A DNA stretch of 64,000 nucleotides. Origin: DASRJG01 sp964647625 (GTDB lineage: Bacteria > Acidobacteriota > Polarisedimenticolia > Polarisedimenticolales > DASRJG01). How positions within the stretch are numbered: the stretch's first letter is position 1; every line of letters begins with the position of its first letter. Below, piece by piece: positions 8,047 through 14,922 of this stretch. A program made the translations under genes and the position numbers. Location: contig CAZYHZ010000001.1 in the NCBI GenBank assembly GCA_964647625.1, positions 1-64,000 of the forward strand. The letters run 5' to 3'. Under the pieces are notes generated by a model. That model did not search any database and had not been told where the DNA came from. It saw nothing but the letters and a program-made list of their open reading frames with translations.

Positions 8047-8412
8047 GTGAAGCTCGATCACGACGGCGTCGTGAGGCGCTGCGAGGCCCGCGGGCTGGCG
8101 CTCTCCCGCGCGCTGCGCGAGGCGGGGGTCAGCCGAACGGCCTACTACTCCTTGAAGCGGAGCGGATCGGTCCTTCCGACGACCATTCTCAAGCTGGCCC
8201 GCCTTCTCGACGTCCCCGCCCGGGATCTCCTCGACGACACGGCGATGGAGCAGAAACGGGCGCGCAAGAAGATCGAGGCCGCGAGGCGAATCGCCGGCGA
8301 GCGTCAGGGGGCGTCGTTCGAGAACGTCTGGCACACGATGGTCCTCCTCGATGAGCCGCCCATCGAGCGATTGAACAGGGCGTTGCGCCGTGGCCGAGCC
8401 GGGGCTCTTTAG
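8047..8412 (+). CDS. XRE-like helix-turn-helix regulator, antitoxin-like
   Basis: The 121-residue protein has a Cro/CI-like helix-turn-helix over its first 60 residues (GLALSRALREAGVSRTAYY, PTTILKLARLLDVPARDLL). A basic helical tail follows (KRARKKIEAARRI). The GTG start has no Shine-Dalgarno sequence but sits at leaderless distance from a -10 box. It overlaps the nucleotidyltransferase gene by 23 nt. Two-gene units of a small DNA-binding protein and a minimal nucleotidyltransferase are a known toxin-antitoxin layout (MNT/HEPN-like and AbiEii-like), with the regulator repressing the operon. That role is inferred from arrangement, not from a family match. Confidence 0.7.
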   Translation: MKLDHDGVVRRCEARGLALSRALREAGVSRTAYYSLKRSGSVLPTTILKLARLLDVPARDLLDDTAMEQKRARKKIEAARRIAGERQGASFENVWHTMVLLDEPPIERLNRALRRGRAGAL

Positions 8413-8863
8413 CGAACGGGAAGCGGGCTTCCTCCGCGCGCTCGTCGACGAGGGCGTGGAATTCCTCGTCGTCGGGCTGTCGTCGGCGGCTCTTCAAGGG
8501 GCGCCTGCGGTGACGCAGGACATCGATATGTGGTTTCGCGACCTGGCGGATCCGGGCATCCAGAAGGCGCTCCGGCGTGTCGGCGGGGTCTACGTCGCGC
8601 CGACCGGGTCGACGCCGCCGATGTTCGTGGGCCCGGCCGTCGCGCTCTTCGACGTCGTGATCTCGATGCACGGCCTCGAGCCGTTCGAGAAAGAGGCCGC
8701 CCGCGCGATCGTGGTTCCGCTCGCCGGTGTCGCCGTCAAGCTGCTCCCGCTCGAGCGGATCATCGTGAGCAAGAAAGCGACGGGGCGCCCGAAGGATCGG
8801 GCGATCCTTCCGGTGCTCGAGGACGCGCTCCGGACCGTGCGCGCGCGCGGCCGGAAACGTTGA
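8390..8863 (+). CDS. Minimal nucleotidyltransferase, toxin-like
   Basis: The 157-residue protein fits the pol-beta nucleotidyltransferase fold. VEFLVVGLSSAALQGAP is the glycine helix, TQDIDMWF gives the metal-binding D-x-D, LFDVVISMHG gives the likely third acidic residue, and KATGRPKDRAIL matches the conserved basic segment of AbiEii/DUF6036-type proteins. The GTG start lies inside the upstream regulator gene, implying coupling. The last ~100 nt overlap the convergent oxygenase gene. It may be a toxin that modifies tRNA or protein, or a housekeeping transferase. A second unrelated-sequence module of this kind lies at 49.0-50.0 kb. Confidence 0.75.
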   Translation: MAEPGLFSEREAGFLRALVDEGVEFLVVGLSSAALQGAPAVTQDIDMWFRDLADPGIQKALRRVGGVYVAPTGSTPPMFVGPAVALFDVVISMHGLEPFEKEAARAIVVPLAGVAVKLLPLERIIVSKKATGRPKDRAILPVLEDALRTVRARGRKR

Positions 8864-9713
8864 CCCGCGCCGCCGGCCACTCCCGCAGAGCGGCGGGGGC
8901 GAGGCCGCGCAGCCGCGTCAAGGCCGCCGTCCACCGGGCCAGCGCACGCGCTTCCGGATCGCCCCACGGGAACCCGTACGCATCGCGGACCGGCGCCGGT
9001 AGATCACCGATCGTCAACAACTGAATGGGACGGAACACGGGCCATGCGAGCCGCCATTGCGGCGGGAATAGAAGCGCCCGGGCCAGCGCCCGGGCCCGGT
9101 CGGTGACCACGATCCGGCCGCTGCCGAACGACTCGCCGATGGTGGCCTCGAGCGCCTGGGCGTCTCGCGGCAGCAGCCCGGCCGGAATGCCGAGCAGCGG
9201 CTCCATCACGGTCGCTTCAACACAGTAATGCCGGCGCTCTTCGGCCGTGAGCGGCCCGACGAGCCGCTCGTAAGCTCGCAAGATCGAATCGAGTAGCGTG
9301 GCATGGACCCAGCGGAGCAACTCGGCATCGTGCGCGGAGTACGTCTCTCCTGCCGCATACACGCCGGCCGCGCGATCGAGCGTTCCCCGGATGCGATCGT
9401 GAACGGTGTTGATGTGGGCGGCGGCGGCGATCGCCTGCTCGTCGCCGCCGAACGTCAAGGCCAGCATCGCTTGGACGGTCGACCGGGCCCGCCCGGCTCG
9501 CGCCAACGGAGTGCTGCGGACGCTGCTGTGGGTATCGACGGCCGCGGCGACGAGCGGGTGAGCGAGCTGAAGGAGGACCGCGCGCCCCCAGCCCGCGACG
9601 ACGACGATCTCGCGATTGACCTTGAAGCAGACGCTTCCCGGGCCGGGCCGGGTCAGGCCCGACGCTCGCAAGCGCTCACGCGTTGCGGCGATGTGCTCGG
9701 ACAGCGGCGGCAT
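8760..9713 (-). CDS. MpaB/Lcp-type (DUF2236) oxygenase family protein
   Basis: The 317-residue, Arg/Ala-rich protein belongs to the DUF2236 or latex-clearing family. Family signatures include LLQLAHPLVAAAVDTHS with a likely haem-ligating His, followed by a helical core with WVHATLLDSI and AERRHYCVE. Characterised relatives are b-type haem oxygenases that cleave polyisoprene (Lcp) or act in mycophenolate synthesis (MpaB). GGAG 6 nt before the ATG at 9713 decides the start; a GTG 24 nt upstream lies inside the operator. The C-terminus overlaps the nucleotidyltransferase gene by about 100 nt. Transcription is probably controlled by a TetR-type repressor encoded elsewhere. Confidence 0.78.
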   Translation of the reverse strand: MPPLSEHIAATRERLRASGLTRPGPGSVCFKVNREIVVVAGWGRAVLLQLAHPLVAAAVDTHSSVRSTPLARAGRARSTVQAMLALTFGGDEQAIAAAAHINTVHDRIRGTLDRAAGVYAAGETYSAHDAELLRWVHATLLDSILRAYERLVGPLTAEERRHYCVEATVMEPLLGIPAGLLPRDAQALEATIGESFGSGRIVVTDRARALARALLFPPQWRLAWPVFRPIQLLTIGDLPAPVRDAYGFPWGDPEARALARWTAALTRLRGLAPAALREWPAARVNVSGRARARSGARPRAPEGSPDPSGAPSLSCSR

Positions 9714-9729
9714 CTGCGACTCCGTGAAG

Positions 9730-9771
9730 TACTTCACAGTGTAAAGTACGTCCGGCCCGGGCCGGCGTCAA
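9730..9771 (-). promoter_or_regulatory. Promoter with TetR-type operator for the MpaB-like gene
   Basis: On the minus strand TTGACG (9771-9766) and TACTTT (9748-9743) are 17 nt apart. A 19-base imperfect palindrome, TACTTTACA-C-TGTGAAGTA (9748-9730, one mismatch), covers the -10 box and the probable start point. This resembles TetR-family operators of the TTTACANTGTAAA type. A second perfect palindrome, GTGAAGTACTTCAC (9724-9737), overlaps it. Confidence 0.6.
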
Positions 9772-10445
9772 GCTGTCTGCCGTTTCTTCGAGGCCCCCGA
9801 TTTCGCGCGTGCGTGGTGGCGGCGCGCCTTTGCGCGGTTGCCGCAGATCTTCATGTCGCACCAACGGCGCGTGCCGTTCTTGCTCCGGTCGAGGAACAGC
9901 CAGAAGCACGTGTCGGCGCCGCACTCGCGTACGCGGCGCAGATCGTCCTCGGACGTCAGAAGCTCCGCCGCGCCGCGCACCACCGGGGCCAGCATCGGTG
10001 TCAGGTTCTCCGGCCCGTGAACGAACCGTAATGAGAATCCCTCGCGGCCGGACGACACGCGGAGCGAGCCCAAGGCCTTAGGCAGCGCCTCGTTCAGAGC
10101 GTCGACCGCGGCCGCGGGCGGGTTCTCCCCACGCGCGGCCGCGATGAAGATCGAAAAGATCCTCTCTCGCAGCGCAATCGCCTCCTTGAGGGCCGCGGCG
10201 GCCGCTCGGGGCCGTTCGCGGGCGGCTTCGCGGAGCCGCTGCGCCTCCTTCCCCGCCAGGAGGCCCGCCTGCAGGCTCCACGACACCAGCCGGCCGTACG
10301 TCGGCATCCGCTCCACGTTCGGCACGGGGGCGACGCGCCGGCCGACGGTGTTCGCGAAATCGAGCGCCGGGTGGCCGCCTGCGAGCCTGTAGACGTAGCC
10401 GTCATCCCCGGCCGGGTCCCGATGCGCCTCGTGACCGTTTTTCAT
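9768..10445 (-). CDS. ABATE / CGNR zinc-finger transcriptional regulator
   Basis: The 225-residue protein has the ABATE domain in its N-terminal two thirds (LAGGHPALDFANTVG). The C-terminus is a CGNR zinc finger with CGADTC, then WCDMKICGNRAKARRHHAR. Such proteins are stress-linked DNA-binding regulators. The ATG at 10445 has a TATTGT box ending 6 nt upstream and no Shine-Dalgarno sequence. The gene is divergent from an exported-protein gene, and the shared 97-nt region carries three copies of an ATRTAACC box. It may therefore regulate itself and that neighbour. Its stop overlaps the -35 of the downstream oxygenase promoter. Confidence 0.85.
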   Translation of the reverse strand: MKNGHEAHRDPAGDDGYVYRLAGGHPALDFANTVGRRVAPVPNVERMPTYGRLVSWSLQAGLLAGKEAQRLREAARERPRAAAAALKEAIALRERIFSIFIAAARGENPPAAAVDALNEALPKALGSLRVSSGREGFSLRFVHGPENLTPMLAPVVRGAAELLTSEDDLRRVRECGADTCFWLFLDRSKNGTRRWCDMKICGNRAKARRHHARAKSGASKKRQTA

Positions 10446-10524
10446 ATAACCACAATATACCACTTGACAGGTTAGACGCCCGCTCGTACGATGTAACCAT
10501 CGAAACTGTATAGATAGGTTATAT
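10444..10524. promoter_or_regulatory. Three ATRTAACC boxes in a divergent control region
   Basis: ATATAACCA (10444-10452) and ATGTAACCA (10491-10499) lie in the same orientation; ATATAACCT (10524-10516) is inverted. The second and third form an inverted repeat with arms GATGTAACC and GGTTATATC around the probable start site of the rightward gene. The boxes flank or overlap both promoters, so they are good candidates for a dimeric regulator, possibly the adjacent CGNR protein. Confidence 0.45.
10464..10492 (+). promoter_or_regulatory. Sigma-70-type promoter
   Basis: A consensus TTGACA (10464-10469) and TACGAT (10487-10492) are separated by 17 nt. The promoter reads toward the exported protein gene at 10543, leaving a leader of about 45 nt that includes AAGGAG. 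Confidence 0.7.
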
Positions 10525-10542
10525 CGGCAAAAGGAGCCAGCC

Positions 10543-10917
10543 ATGAGAAACCGCATCGCAAGCGTCCTCGTTCTCGTTTCCGTGCTCGCTTTCGGGGCCG
10601 CTTCCGCCGCCTCGAAGGACCGAAAAGAATTCGTCAACGTCGACCGCGAGACGGTCGTCGGAGGCTCGGTTCTTCCGGCCGGAACGTACCGGATCGACCT
10701 GTCCACCGGGCCCGACAAGGCCCGGTTCATCAAGGGAAAAGACGTCGTGGCCGAGGTCCCCTGCTCGGTCGGCCTGGCGGACGTCGTCTATTCGGGAAAC
10801 GCGGTGCACTACCGCACGCAAGCGGGCGATCGCGACCGCTTGATCAAGATCGTCTTTGCCGACACGAAGATGGCCGTGGAATTTCCGGCCGAGGCAGTCA
10901 GCGCGTCCGTGCGGTGA
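10543..10917 (+). CDS. Small exported protein
   Basis: The 124-residue protein has a signal peptide of about 23 residues (VLVLVSVLAFGAASA). The mature part is a probable beta-rich domain: VNVDRETVVGGSVLPAGTYR, KGKDVVAEVPC, YRTQAGDRDRLIKIVFA. The 'G-x-x-L-P-A-G-T-Y-x-I/V' motif is typical of small exported beta-sandwich proteins common in Acidobacteria-like genomes. AAGGAG 6 nt before the ATG and the strong upstream promoter suggest high expression. Function is not known. It is divergent from the CGNR regulator gene and probably controlled by it. Confidence 0.75.
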   Translation: MRNRIASVLVLVSVLAFGAASAASKDRKEFVNVDRETVVGGSVLPAGTYRIDLSTGPDKARFIKGKDVVAEVPCSVGLADVVYSGNAVHYRTQAGDRDRLIKIVFADTKMAVEFPAEAVSASVR

Positions 10918-10925
10918 TCCGGCGG

Positions 10926-10960
10926 GCCGGGGTGTCCACGAACCCGGACGGCACCCCGGC
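10926..10960 (+). terminator. Hairpin downstream of the exported protein gene
   Basis: GCCGGGGTG (10926-10934) and CACCCCGGC (10952-10960) form a perfect 9-bp stem 9 nt after the stop codon, with a possible TCC/GGA extension. There is no T-tract, so termination would be imperfect. Confidence 0.45.
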
Positions 10961-11086
10961 CTCGGCGGATGACGAGCGGAGCGGACACCCCACGTCACCC
11001 GGCGGGATGGGGCGCCGTTTCGATCTCTTTCTCCTCCGCCCGGAGCTGGCCCGGAAGTCGCACTATCCCGGCGCGGAGGATTTGCC

Positions 11087-11575
11087 ATGAACAAGAGCCG
11101 CTCCCAGAATCGAATCGTTCGAACGCTTGCGATCGGCGCCGGCGTTCTCGCCATCGGCCTCGTCTCGAGCGCGTCGCCGGCCAACGCCGGAGGCATCCCG
11201 CTTCCTCACGAGATCATCGAGGCGCATCTGCGGCACGTCGATCAGATCCTCAGGCACACGTCGGTCGTCGTCCGCGCTCCCATACCGGCTCCGGTTTACG
11301 TGGCGCCCCGCCCGTACTACCGGCCGTATCGCGCCTATCGCCCTTACTACCGTCCGTATTACCGGCCCGTCTACGCGCCCCCTGTGGTCGTCGGCGGCGG
11401 CTACTACTACGCCCGCCCCGGCTTCAGCGCCTACGTCTCGATTCCTCCGGTCGCGGTGACGGTCGGCGGCGGATGTGCCGCGGACCGGCATGACGCCTAC
11501 CGTGACGACGCATACCGGCAGGGCGACGATCGCCGCTATCGCCGGGATGACGACGACCAGGGCGAAGGCAACTGA
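11087..11575 (+). CDS. Exported Tyr/Pro/Arg-rich protein
   Basis: The 162-residue protein has a signal peptide ending near SASPANA (about residue 34). A short helical segment (PLPHEIIEAHLRHVDQIL) follows. The low-complexity middle has tandem YRPYYRPY-type repeats (about residues 72-102), then a Gly/Tyr stretch (VVVGGGYYYARPG). The acidic/basic tail is rich in Asp and Arg. Small secreted YxxRP-repeat proteins of this type are common in Proteobacteria and Acidobacteria, but their role is unknown. Cell-surface or matrix association is only an inference. The signal is preceded by a GGAGG-like sequence. A perfect hairpin follows the stop. Confidence 0.72.
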   Translation: MNKSRSQNRIVRTLAIGAGVLAIGLVSSASPANAGGIPLPHEIIEAHLRHVDQILRHTSVVVRAPIPAPVYVAPRPYYRPYRAYRPYYRPYYRPVYAPPVVVGGGYYYARPGFSAYVSIPPVAVTVGGGCAADRHDAYRDDAYRQGDDRRYRRDDDDQGEGN

Positions 11576-11599
11576 CGCGAGCCTATCGACGATTTCGGA

Positions 11600-11641
11600 A
11601 GAACGCCGGCTAGAAGCTCAAGAGAGCGTAGCCGGCGTTCT
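11600..11641. terminator. Bidirectional hairpin between convergent genes
   Basis: Perfect 13-nt inverted arms AGAACGCCGGCTA (11600-11612) and TAGCCGGCGTTCT (11629-11641) flank a 16-nt loop. It lies between the end of the Tyr-rich protein gene and the end of the anti-sigma gene. There is no real T-tract on either side. Confidence 0.55.
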
Positions 11642-11670
11642 GGTATTCCATCAGAACGAGGAGCGCGTCA

Positions 11671-11886
11671 TCACGCCAGCCGATCTCGAAGGGCCTTCTC
11701 GAATTCCGGCGGCGGATCCTTGCGCGTGGCGTCGCGGAACGCGCGGATCGTGTGGAGATAGGACTCGACGTAGGCGACGCAGCGCGGACACACCCCGAGG
11801 TGCGCGTCGATCTGCCCTCGGATTTCGAGGGGCAGCGCGCCGTCCACGTAGTCGCCCAACAGATCGACGCCGCGTGCGCAATTCAT
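11671..11886 (-). CDS. Short zinc-finger anti-sigma factor
   Basis: The 71-residue soluble protein has the anti-sigma zinc motif H-x3-C-x2-C (His29, Cys33, Cys36, in DAHLGVCPRC), preceded by LLGDYVDGALP. It lacks the transmembrane and periplasmic domains of ZAS-family membrane anti-sigmas, so it would act as a cytoplasmic, possibly redox- or zinc-responsive, inhibitor. Its ATG overlaps the stop of the ECF sigma gene (ATGA), which names the partner. It is the last gene of a four-gene operon and is followed by a perfect inverted-repeat hairpin. Confidence 0.85.
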   Translation of the reverse strand: MNCARGVDLLGDYVDGALPLEIRGQIDAHLGVCPRCVAYVESYLHTIRAFRDATRKDPPPEFEKALRDRLA

Positions 11887-12491
11887 GGCCGGACCTCCGG
11901 AAGATTGGCGAGATAGCCTCGCAGCAGGACGCGCGCGCGGTGCACGCGCTGGCGAACCGTTGCGGGCTCGAGGTCGAGCATCAGCGCGACGTCCGCCGTC
12001 GGCACCTCCTCGAGATCGCGCAAGACGAACGGGACTCGAAGCGTGTCGGGGAGGCGCTCGATCCCCTCCATCGCGCGACGCGCAAGCGCCTCGCGATCGA
12101 GCCGCTCCTCCGCCTCCCCCGCCGCTCTCAGGATCTCGGGAGGATCGGCGTGCACGCCGTCGGCGTCAAAGCGCGGAGCGAACGCGTCGAGAGGTTCCAC
12201 CATACGGCGCGCGCGGGCGCGCCTTTGCATCAACGCCGCGTTCGTCACGATACGGAAGATCCACGTCGCAACCTTGGCCTCGCCGCGGTACATCTTCAGG
12301 TGCTTCAGGACCTGGAGAAACGCATCCTGCACCGCGTCCTCGGGATCGCCTCCGGCGCCGACGAGGCGATAGGCCAGCCGGTACGCGGCGGCGTGGTATC
12401 TGTGAAGCAGCTCGTCGAATGCGGACCGGTCCCCGGCCGCGGCCCGGGCCGCGAGATCTTCGTCGCTCGGTTCCGCGCCGGGAACGTCCAC
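11883..12491 (-). CDS. ECF-family RNA polymerase sigma factor
   Basis: The 202-residue protein has sigma region 2 (AFDELLHRYHAAAYRLAYR, DPEDAVQDAFLQVLKHL, ATWIFRIVTNAALMQRRAR). Region 4 (IERLPDTLRVPFVLRDLEE, TADVALMLDLEPATVRQRVHRAR) follows. I use the GTG at 12491, 11 nt after the DUF1059 gene stop; no ATG exists nearby in this frame and the Shine-Dalgarno is weak, so the start is uncertain by a few residues. It is coupled to the anti-sigma gene by ATGA. Its operon mates, a flavin oxidase-like protein and a DUF1059 protein, suggest a redox or stress regulon, an inference. Confidence 0.88.
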   Translation of the reverse strand: MDVPGAEPSDEDLAARAAAGDRSAFDELLHRYHAAAYRLAYRLVGAGGDPEDAVQDAFLQVLKHLKMYRGEAKVATWIFRIVTNAALMQRRARARRMVEPLDAFAPRFDADGVHADPPEILRAAGEAEERLDREALARRAMEGIERLPDTLRVPFVLRDLEEVPTADVALMLDLEPATVRQRVHRARVLLRGYLANLPEVRP

Positions 12492-12502
12492 GCAGCCGGA
12501 GT

Positions 12503-12679
12503 CTACCTGGACCGTATCGCCGCCTTGACCTTTGCGGCCAGCTCCGGCGTGATCTCGGTCACGCCGTGGTCGTGCTCGGCGTGGGCGGCCACCTGGCGCA
12601 CCAGCTCGTCGTCGGTCTCGGCGCTCGCGTGGAACGAGCAGCCTTCCACCACGTCCTTGCAGTCGATGTGCTTCGTCAT
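12503..12679 (-). CDS. DUF1059-like small protein
   Basis: The 58-residue protein reads MTKHIDCKDVVEGCSFHASA at its start and continues with DDELVRQVAAHAEHDHG and a helical end. The Cys-x7-Cys and the H-x2-H-x-H pattern match the small DUF1059 family, whose members may bind metal. Perfect GGAGG lies 8 nt before the ATG. The ATG overlaps the TGA of the upstream oxidase gene (ATGA), and the stop is 11 nt before the sigma gene. The biological role of the family is unknown. Confidence 0.8.
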   Translation of the reverse strand: MTKHIDCKDVVEGCSFHASAETDDELVRQVAAHAEHDHGVTEITPELAAKVKAAIRSR

Positions 12680-13563
12680 CGGACGGTCCTCCTACCGGGA
12701 TTGGCGGGCGAGTACTCGACGAACCGGAATCGGAGCGGTGAGCCGCCCGGGATCTGCCGAACCTCTTCGATGTCGATTGCGACCGAGAAATCGGGCCGCA
12801 CGTCGGCACGCCCGGTGAGCAAGAGCAGGTCGCCGTTCTTGAAATCGGGGACGAGAACGCCGGCGGACGGATAGACCGCGAGATTCCCCAGCGTGTTGAA
12901 CATCCCGTTTCCCGGATAGTCGTCGAACTCGATCCTGCATGGGCTCGGCACGCGGACGAATCCCGGAAAGCCGCCGCGGTGCGACGCGTCCGCACCGCCT
13001 TCGGGATGGAAGCTCGCGAGAAAGAGCGTGTCGGCCCGCGTGATGCGCTCGCGTTGCTGCGGGTCCAGCTTGTCCGAAAGGTGAGCCGGCCCCGGCTGCG
13101 GGGGTACGTCCGGCTCGGGCTCGCGCCGCTGGATGTACTTCGGGCAATTCCCGTACGCCTGGTCGACGTGCAGGAAGATGCCTTCGGGCGCCAGCAGCCC
13201 GCGGCCGTTGAAGCGCAGGCGCCGCCGCGTCGCCGGATCGAGCACGAAGAGCCCCAGCTCCGGCCGCACCGTGAGATCTTCGGCCAGCGGGTCTCCCTCG
13301 ACGGGCCGCGCCGCGAGGTGCAGCAGGCGCGGATCGACAACCGTCACGAATCCCGCCGGGCCGGAGAGGAGCGAGGCCCAGACCCGCCCCTCACGGTCGA
13401 GGCTCGACGCCACCGCGAGGCGCTGGTCGGCAAGGAATCTCGCCGCGCCGGCGGGGATCTCGGCTCGGATGCTCCGGCCGAGATCCCGCGCGTTGGCACC
13501 GGCTCCGGCGCGCCGCTGAAGCTCCAGCTCGCCGGCATGAAACGGGCCGTTCGAATGCGTCAT
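12676..13563 (-). CDS. Pyridoxamine 5'-phosphate oxidase-like flavin protein
   Basis: The 295-residue protein has the split-barrel FMN-binding fold of the PNPOx-like family. ARFLADQRLAVASSLDREGRVWASLLSG is the first beta-hairpin, with FVTVVDPRLLHLA, the motif YGNCPKYIQRRE, and ADTLFLASFHPEGGADASHRGGFPGFV downstream. The CPKYIQ segment is typical of the larger flavin-nucleotide-binding members rather than true PdxH, so I do not call it PdxH. It is the first gene of the oxidase-DUF1059-sigma-anti-sigma operon. The ATG has no strong Shine-Dalgarno sequence. A role in oxidative or electrophile stress is an inference from context. Confidence 0.83.
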   Translation of the reverse strand: MTHSNGPFHAGELELQRRAGAGANARDLGRSIRAEIPAGAARFLADQRLAVASSLDREGRVWASLLSGPAGFVTVVDPRLLHLAARPVEGDPLAEDLTVRPELGLFVLDPATRRRLRFNGRGLLAPEGIFLHVDQAYGNCPKYIQRREPEPDVPPQPGPAHLSDKLDPQQRERITRADTLFLASFHPEGGADASHRGGFPGFVRVPSPCRIEFDDYPGNGMFNTLGNLAVYPSAGVLVPDFKNGDLLLLTGRADVRPDFSVAIDIEEVRQIPGGSPLRFRFVEYSPANPGRRTVR

Positions 13564-13603
13564 GCCCGTTTAGATGCCTGGGCGCCCGAAGTGTGACAGA
13601 CGC

Positions 13604-13990
13604 CTAGGAAGGCTCTTGATTCAAGTAGATCTTGTTCCCGTTGAGGTCCTCGAGCGTCACGCCGGTGCCGTAGGGGAACACCTGGGGCTCGCCGTGGAAC
13701 TTGACCCCGGCCTCCTTCATGAGTTTGTAGTCGCGGATGCAGTCGTCGGTGACGATCCCGAAGAACGGCTGCGATCCGGCCTGCTTGCCGATGAGCGCCC
13801 GGTCGTCGGCCGATTCCGGCACGCTCAGTGAAATCGAAAACACCTCGTCGCCGGGAAGCCGCACGGTCACCCAGCGCTGCGGCCCCATCGACACGTCCTC
13901 GACGAGAGAGAATCCCAGCTTCTTCGTGTAGAACTCGATCGCCGCATCCTGATCTTTCACGTAAACGCTCACGAGGGACATTCGCTTCAT
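13604..13990 (-). CDS. VOC (glyoxalase/bleomycin-resistance) family protein
   Basis: The 128-residue single-domain VOC protein has two beta-alpha-beta-beta-beta modules: SLVSVYVKDQDAAIEFYTKKLGF, then FGIVTDDCIRDYKLMKEAGV with VTLEDLNGNKIYLNQ. GGAGAG 8 nt before the ATG at 13990 supports this start. It lies 73 nt downstream of the AraC-type regulator on the same strand. VOC proteins range from glyoxalases to metal-free binding proteins, so the substrate cannot be told. Confidence 0.82.
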   Translation of the reverse strand: MKRMSLVSVYVKDQDAAIEFYTKKLGFSLVEDVSMGPQRWVTVRLPGDEVFSISLSVPESADDRALIGKQAGSQPFFGIVTDDCIRDYKLMKEAGVKFHGEPQVFPYGTGVTLEDLNGNKIYLNQEPS

Positions 13991-14063
13991 GACGACGGCT
14001 CTCCGGTCGGTGGTTTCGTTCGTCACCGCACGGACCGCCGACTTCGGGCCGCGCGATTTGAAC

Positions 14064-14906
14064 TTACTCGGCCGGCGCTCCGGGGAATTGTAAGAACACG
14101 ACATCCTTGCTCTTGAGGATCCTCTGGAACTCCCGCATCGCATCGGCGTGCTCCGTGGGAGTCTTTCCGGCGAATTCCTTGAAGTCCTTGATGAAGTGCG
14201 CCTGGTCGAAGTACCCGGAATCGTGGGCGAGATCGGTCAGGCTCGTCTCGGGGTCGAACATCAGCCTCCTCTGGGCCTCCTCGAATCGCAGCGTCCGGGC
14301 GAGGGTCTTCGGCGTCGTTCCGACGACTCGCTGGAACCCTCGCTCGAGCTGCCTGACGGACATCCGGCAATGGTCCGCCAGCTCCGCGATCCGGAACCGC
14401 CCTTTCGTGTGGTGGAGCATCTTCGCCGCGGTCTGGATGATCTTCGGATCGTAGGCCCGGGCCACCGCGCGCTCGATCAGGAAATCCTCGAGCGTGCGCA
14501 CCGCGTCTTCGTACCGGCCATGTTCGACCTCCTCGCGGAGCCTTTTCTCGAGAGCGCCCCATCCCCCGCCTGCGGGCGTGATGGTCCGGGTCAGCTTCGA
14601 GACATCGTGCTCCACGAGCCCGAGCGCCCCCCACGCGAACAGGCGCGCCGCAACCGCCCGAGTCTTCCCGCGGATGACGAGCGGGATCGGCCGGTTCTGA
14701 AAGCCGACGATCACGGCGGCCGGAAGCTCCGTCGCCTCCGGCTTCGTCCGCAGGACGTACGGGCTCCCGAAGTTGAAGATCAGCTCGACGCAGCCGTCGG
14801 GCGTGATGTCCTCCTCGGTCTCCGTCCCTTCGTCCCCTTCGTGGATCCAGAAGCAGCGGACCGTGTCGCGGAGGATCTCGTGCGGCTCGTACTCGTGGTA
14901 TCTCAC
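14064..14906 (-). CDS. AraC-family transcriptional regulator
   Basis: The 280-residue protein has an N-terminal DUF6597-type sensory domain (YEPHEILRDTVRCFWIHEGDE, ITPDGCVELIFNFG). The C-terminal AraC double helix-turn-helix lies at about residues 160-265: FRIAELADHCRMSVRQLERGF, PKTLARTLRFEEAQ, TSLTDLAHDSGYFDQAHFIK. The start is a GTG with GAGG 7 nt upstream. It begins 16 nt after the ECF sigma gene stops, so it may be co-transcribed with the kinase-sigma pair. The downstream VOC gene is a plausible target. Confidence 0.87.
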   Translation of the reverse strand: MRYHEYEPHEILRDTVRCFWIHEGDEGTETEEDITPDGCVELIFNFGSPYVLRTKPEATELPAAVIVGFQNRPIPLVIRGKTRAVAARLFAWGALGLVEHDVSKLTRTITPAGGGWGALEKRLREEVEHGRYEDAVRTLEDFLIERAVARAYDPKIIQTAAKMLHHTKGRFRIAELADHCRMSVRQLERGFQRVVGTTPKTLARTLRFEEAQRRLMFDPETSLTDLAHDSGYFDQAHFIKDFKEFAGKTPTEHADAMREFQRILKSKDVVFLQFPGAPAE

Positions 14907-14922
14907 GCCCGACCTCGATCCG

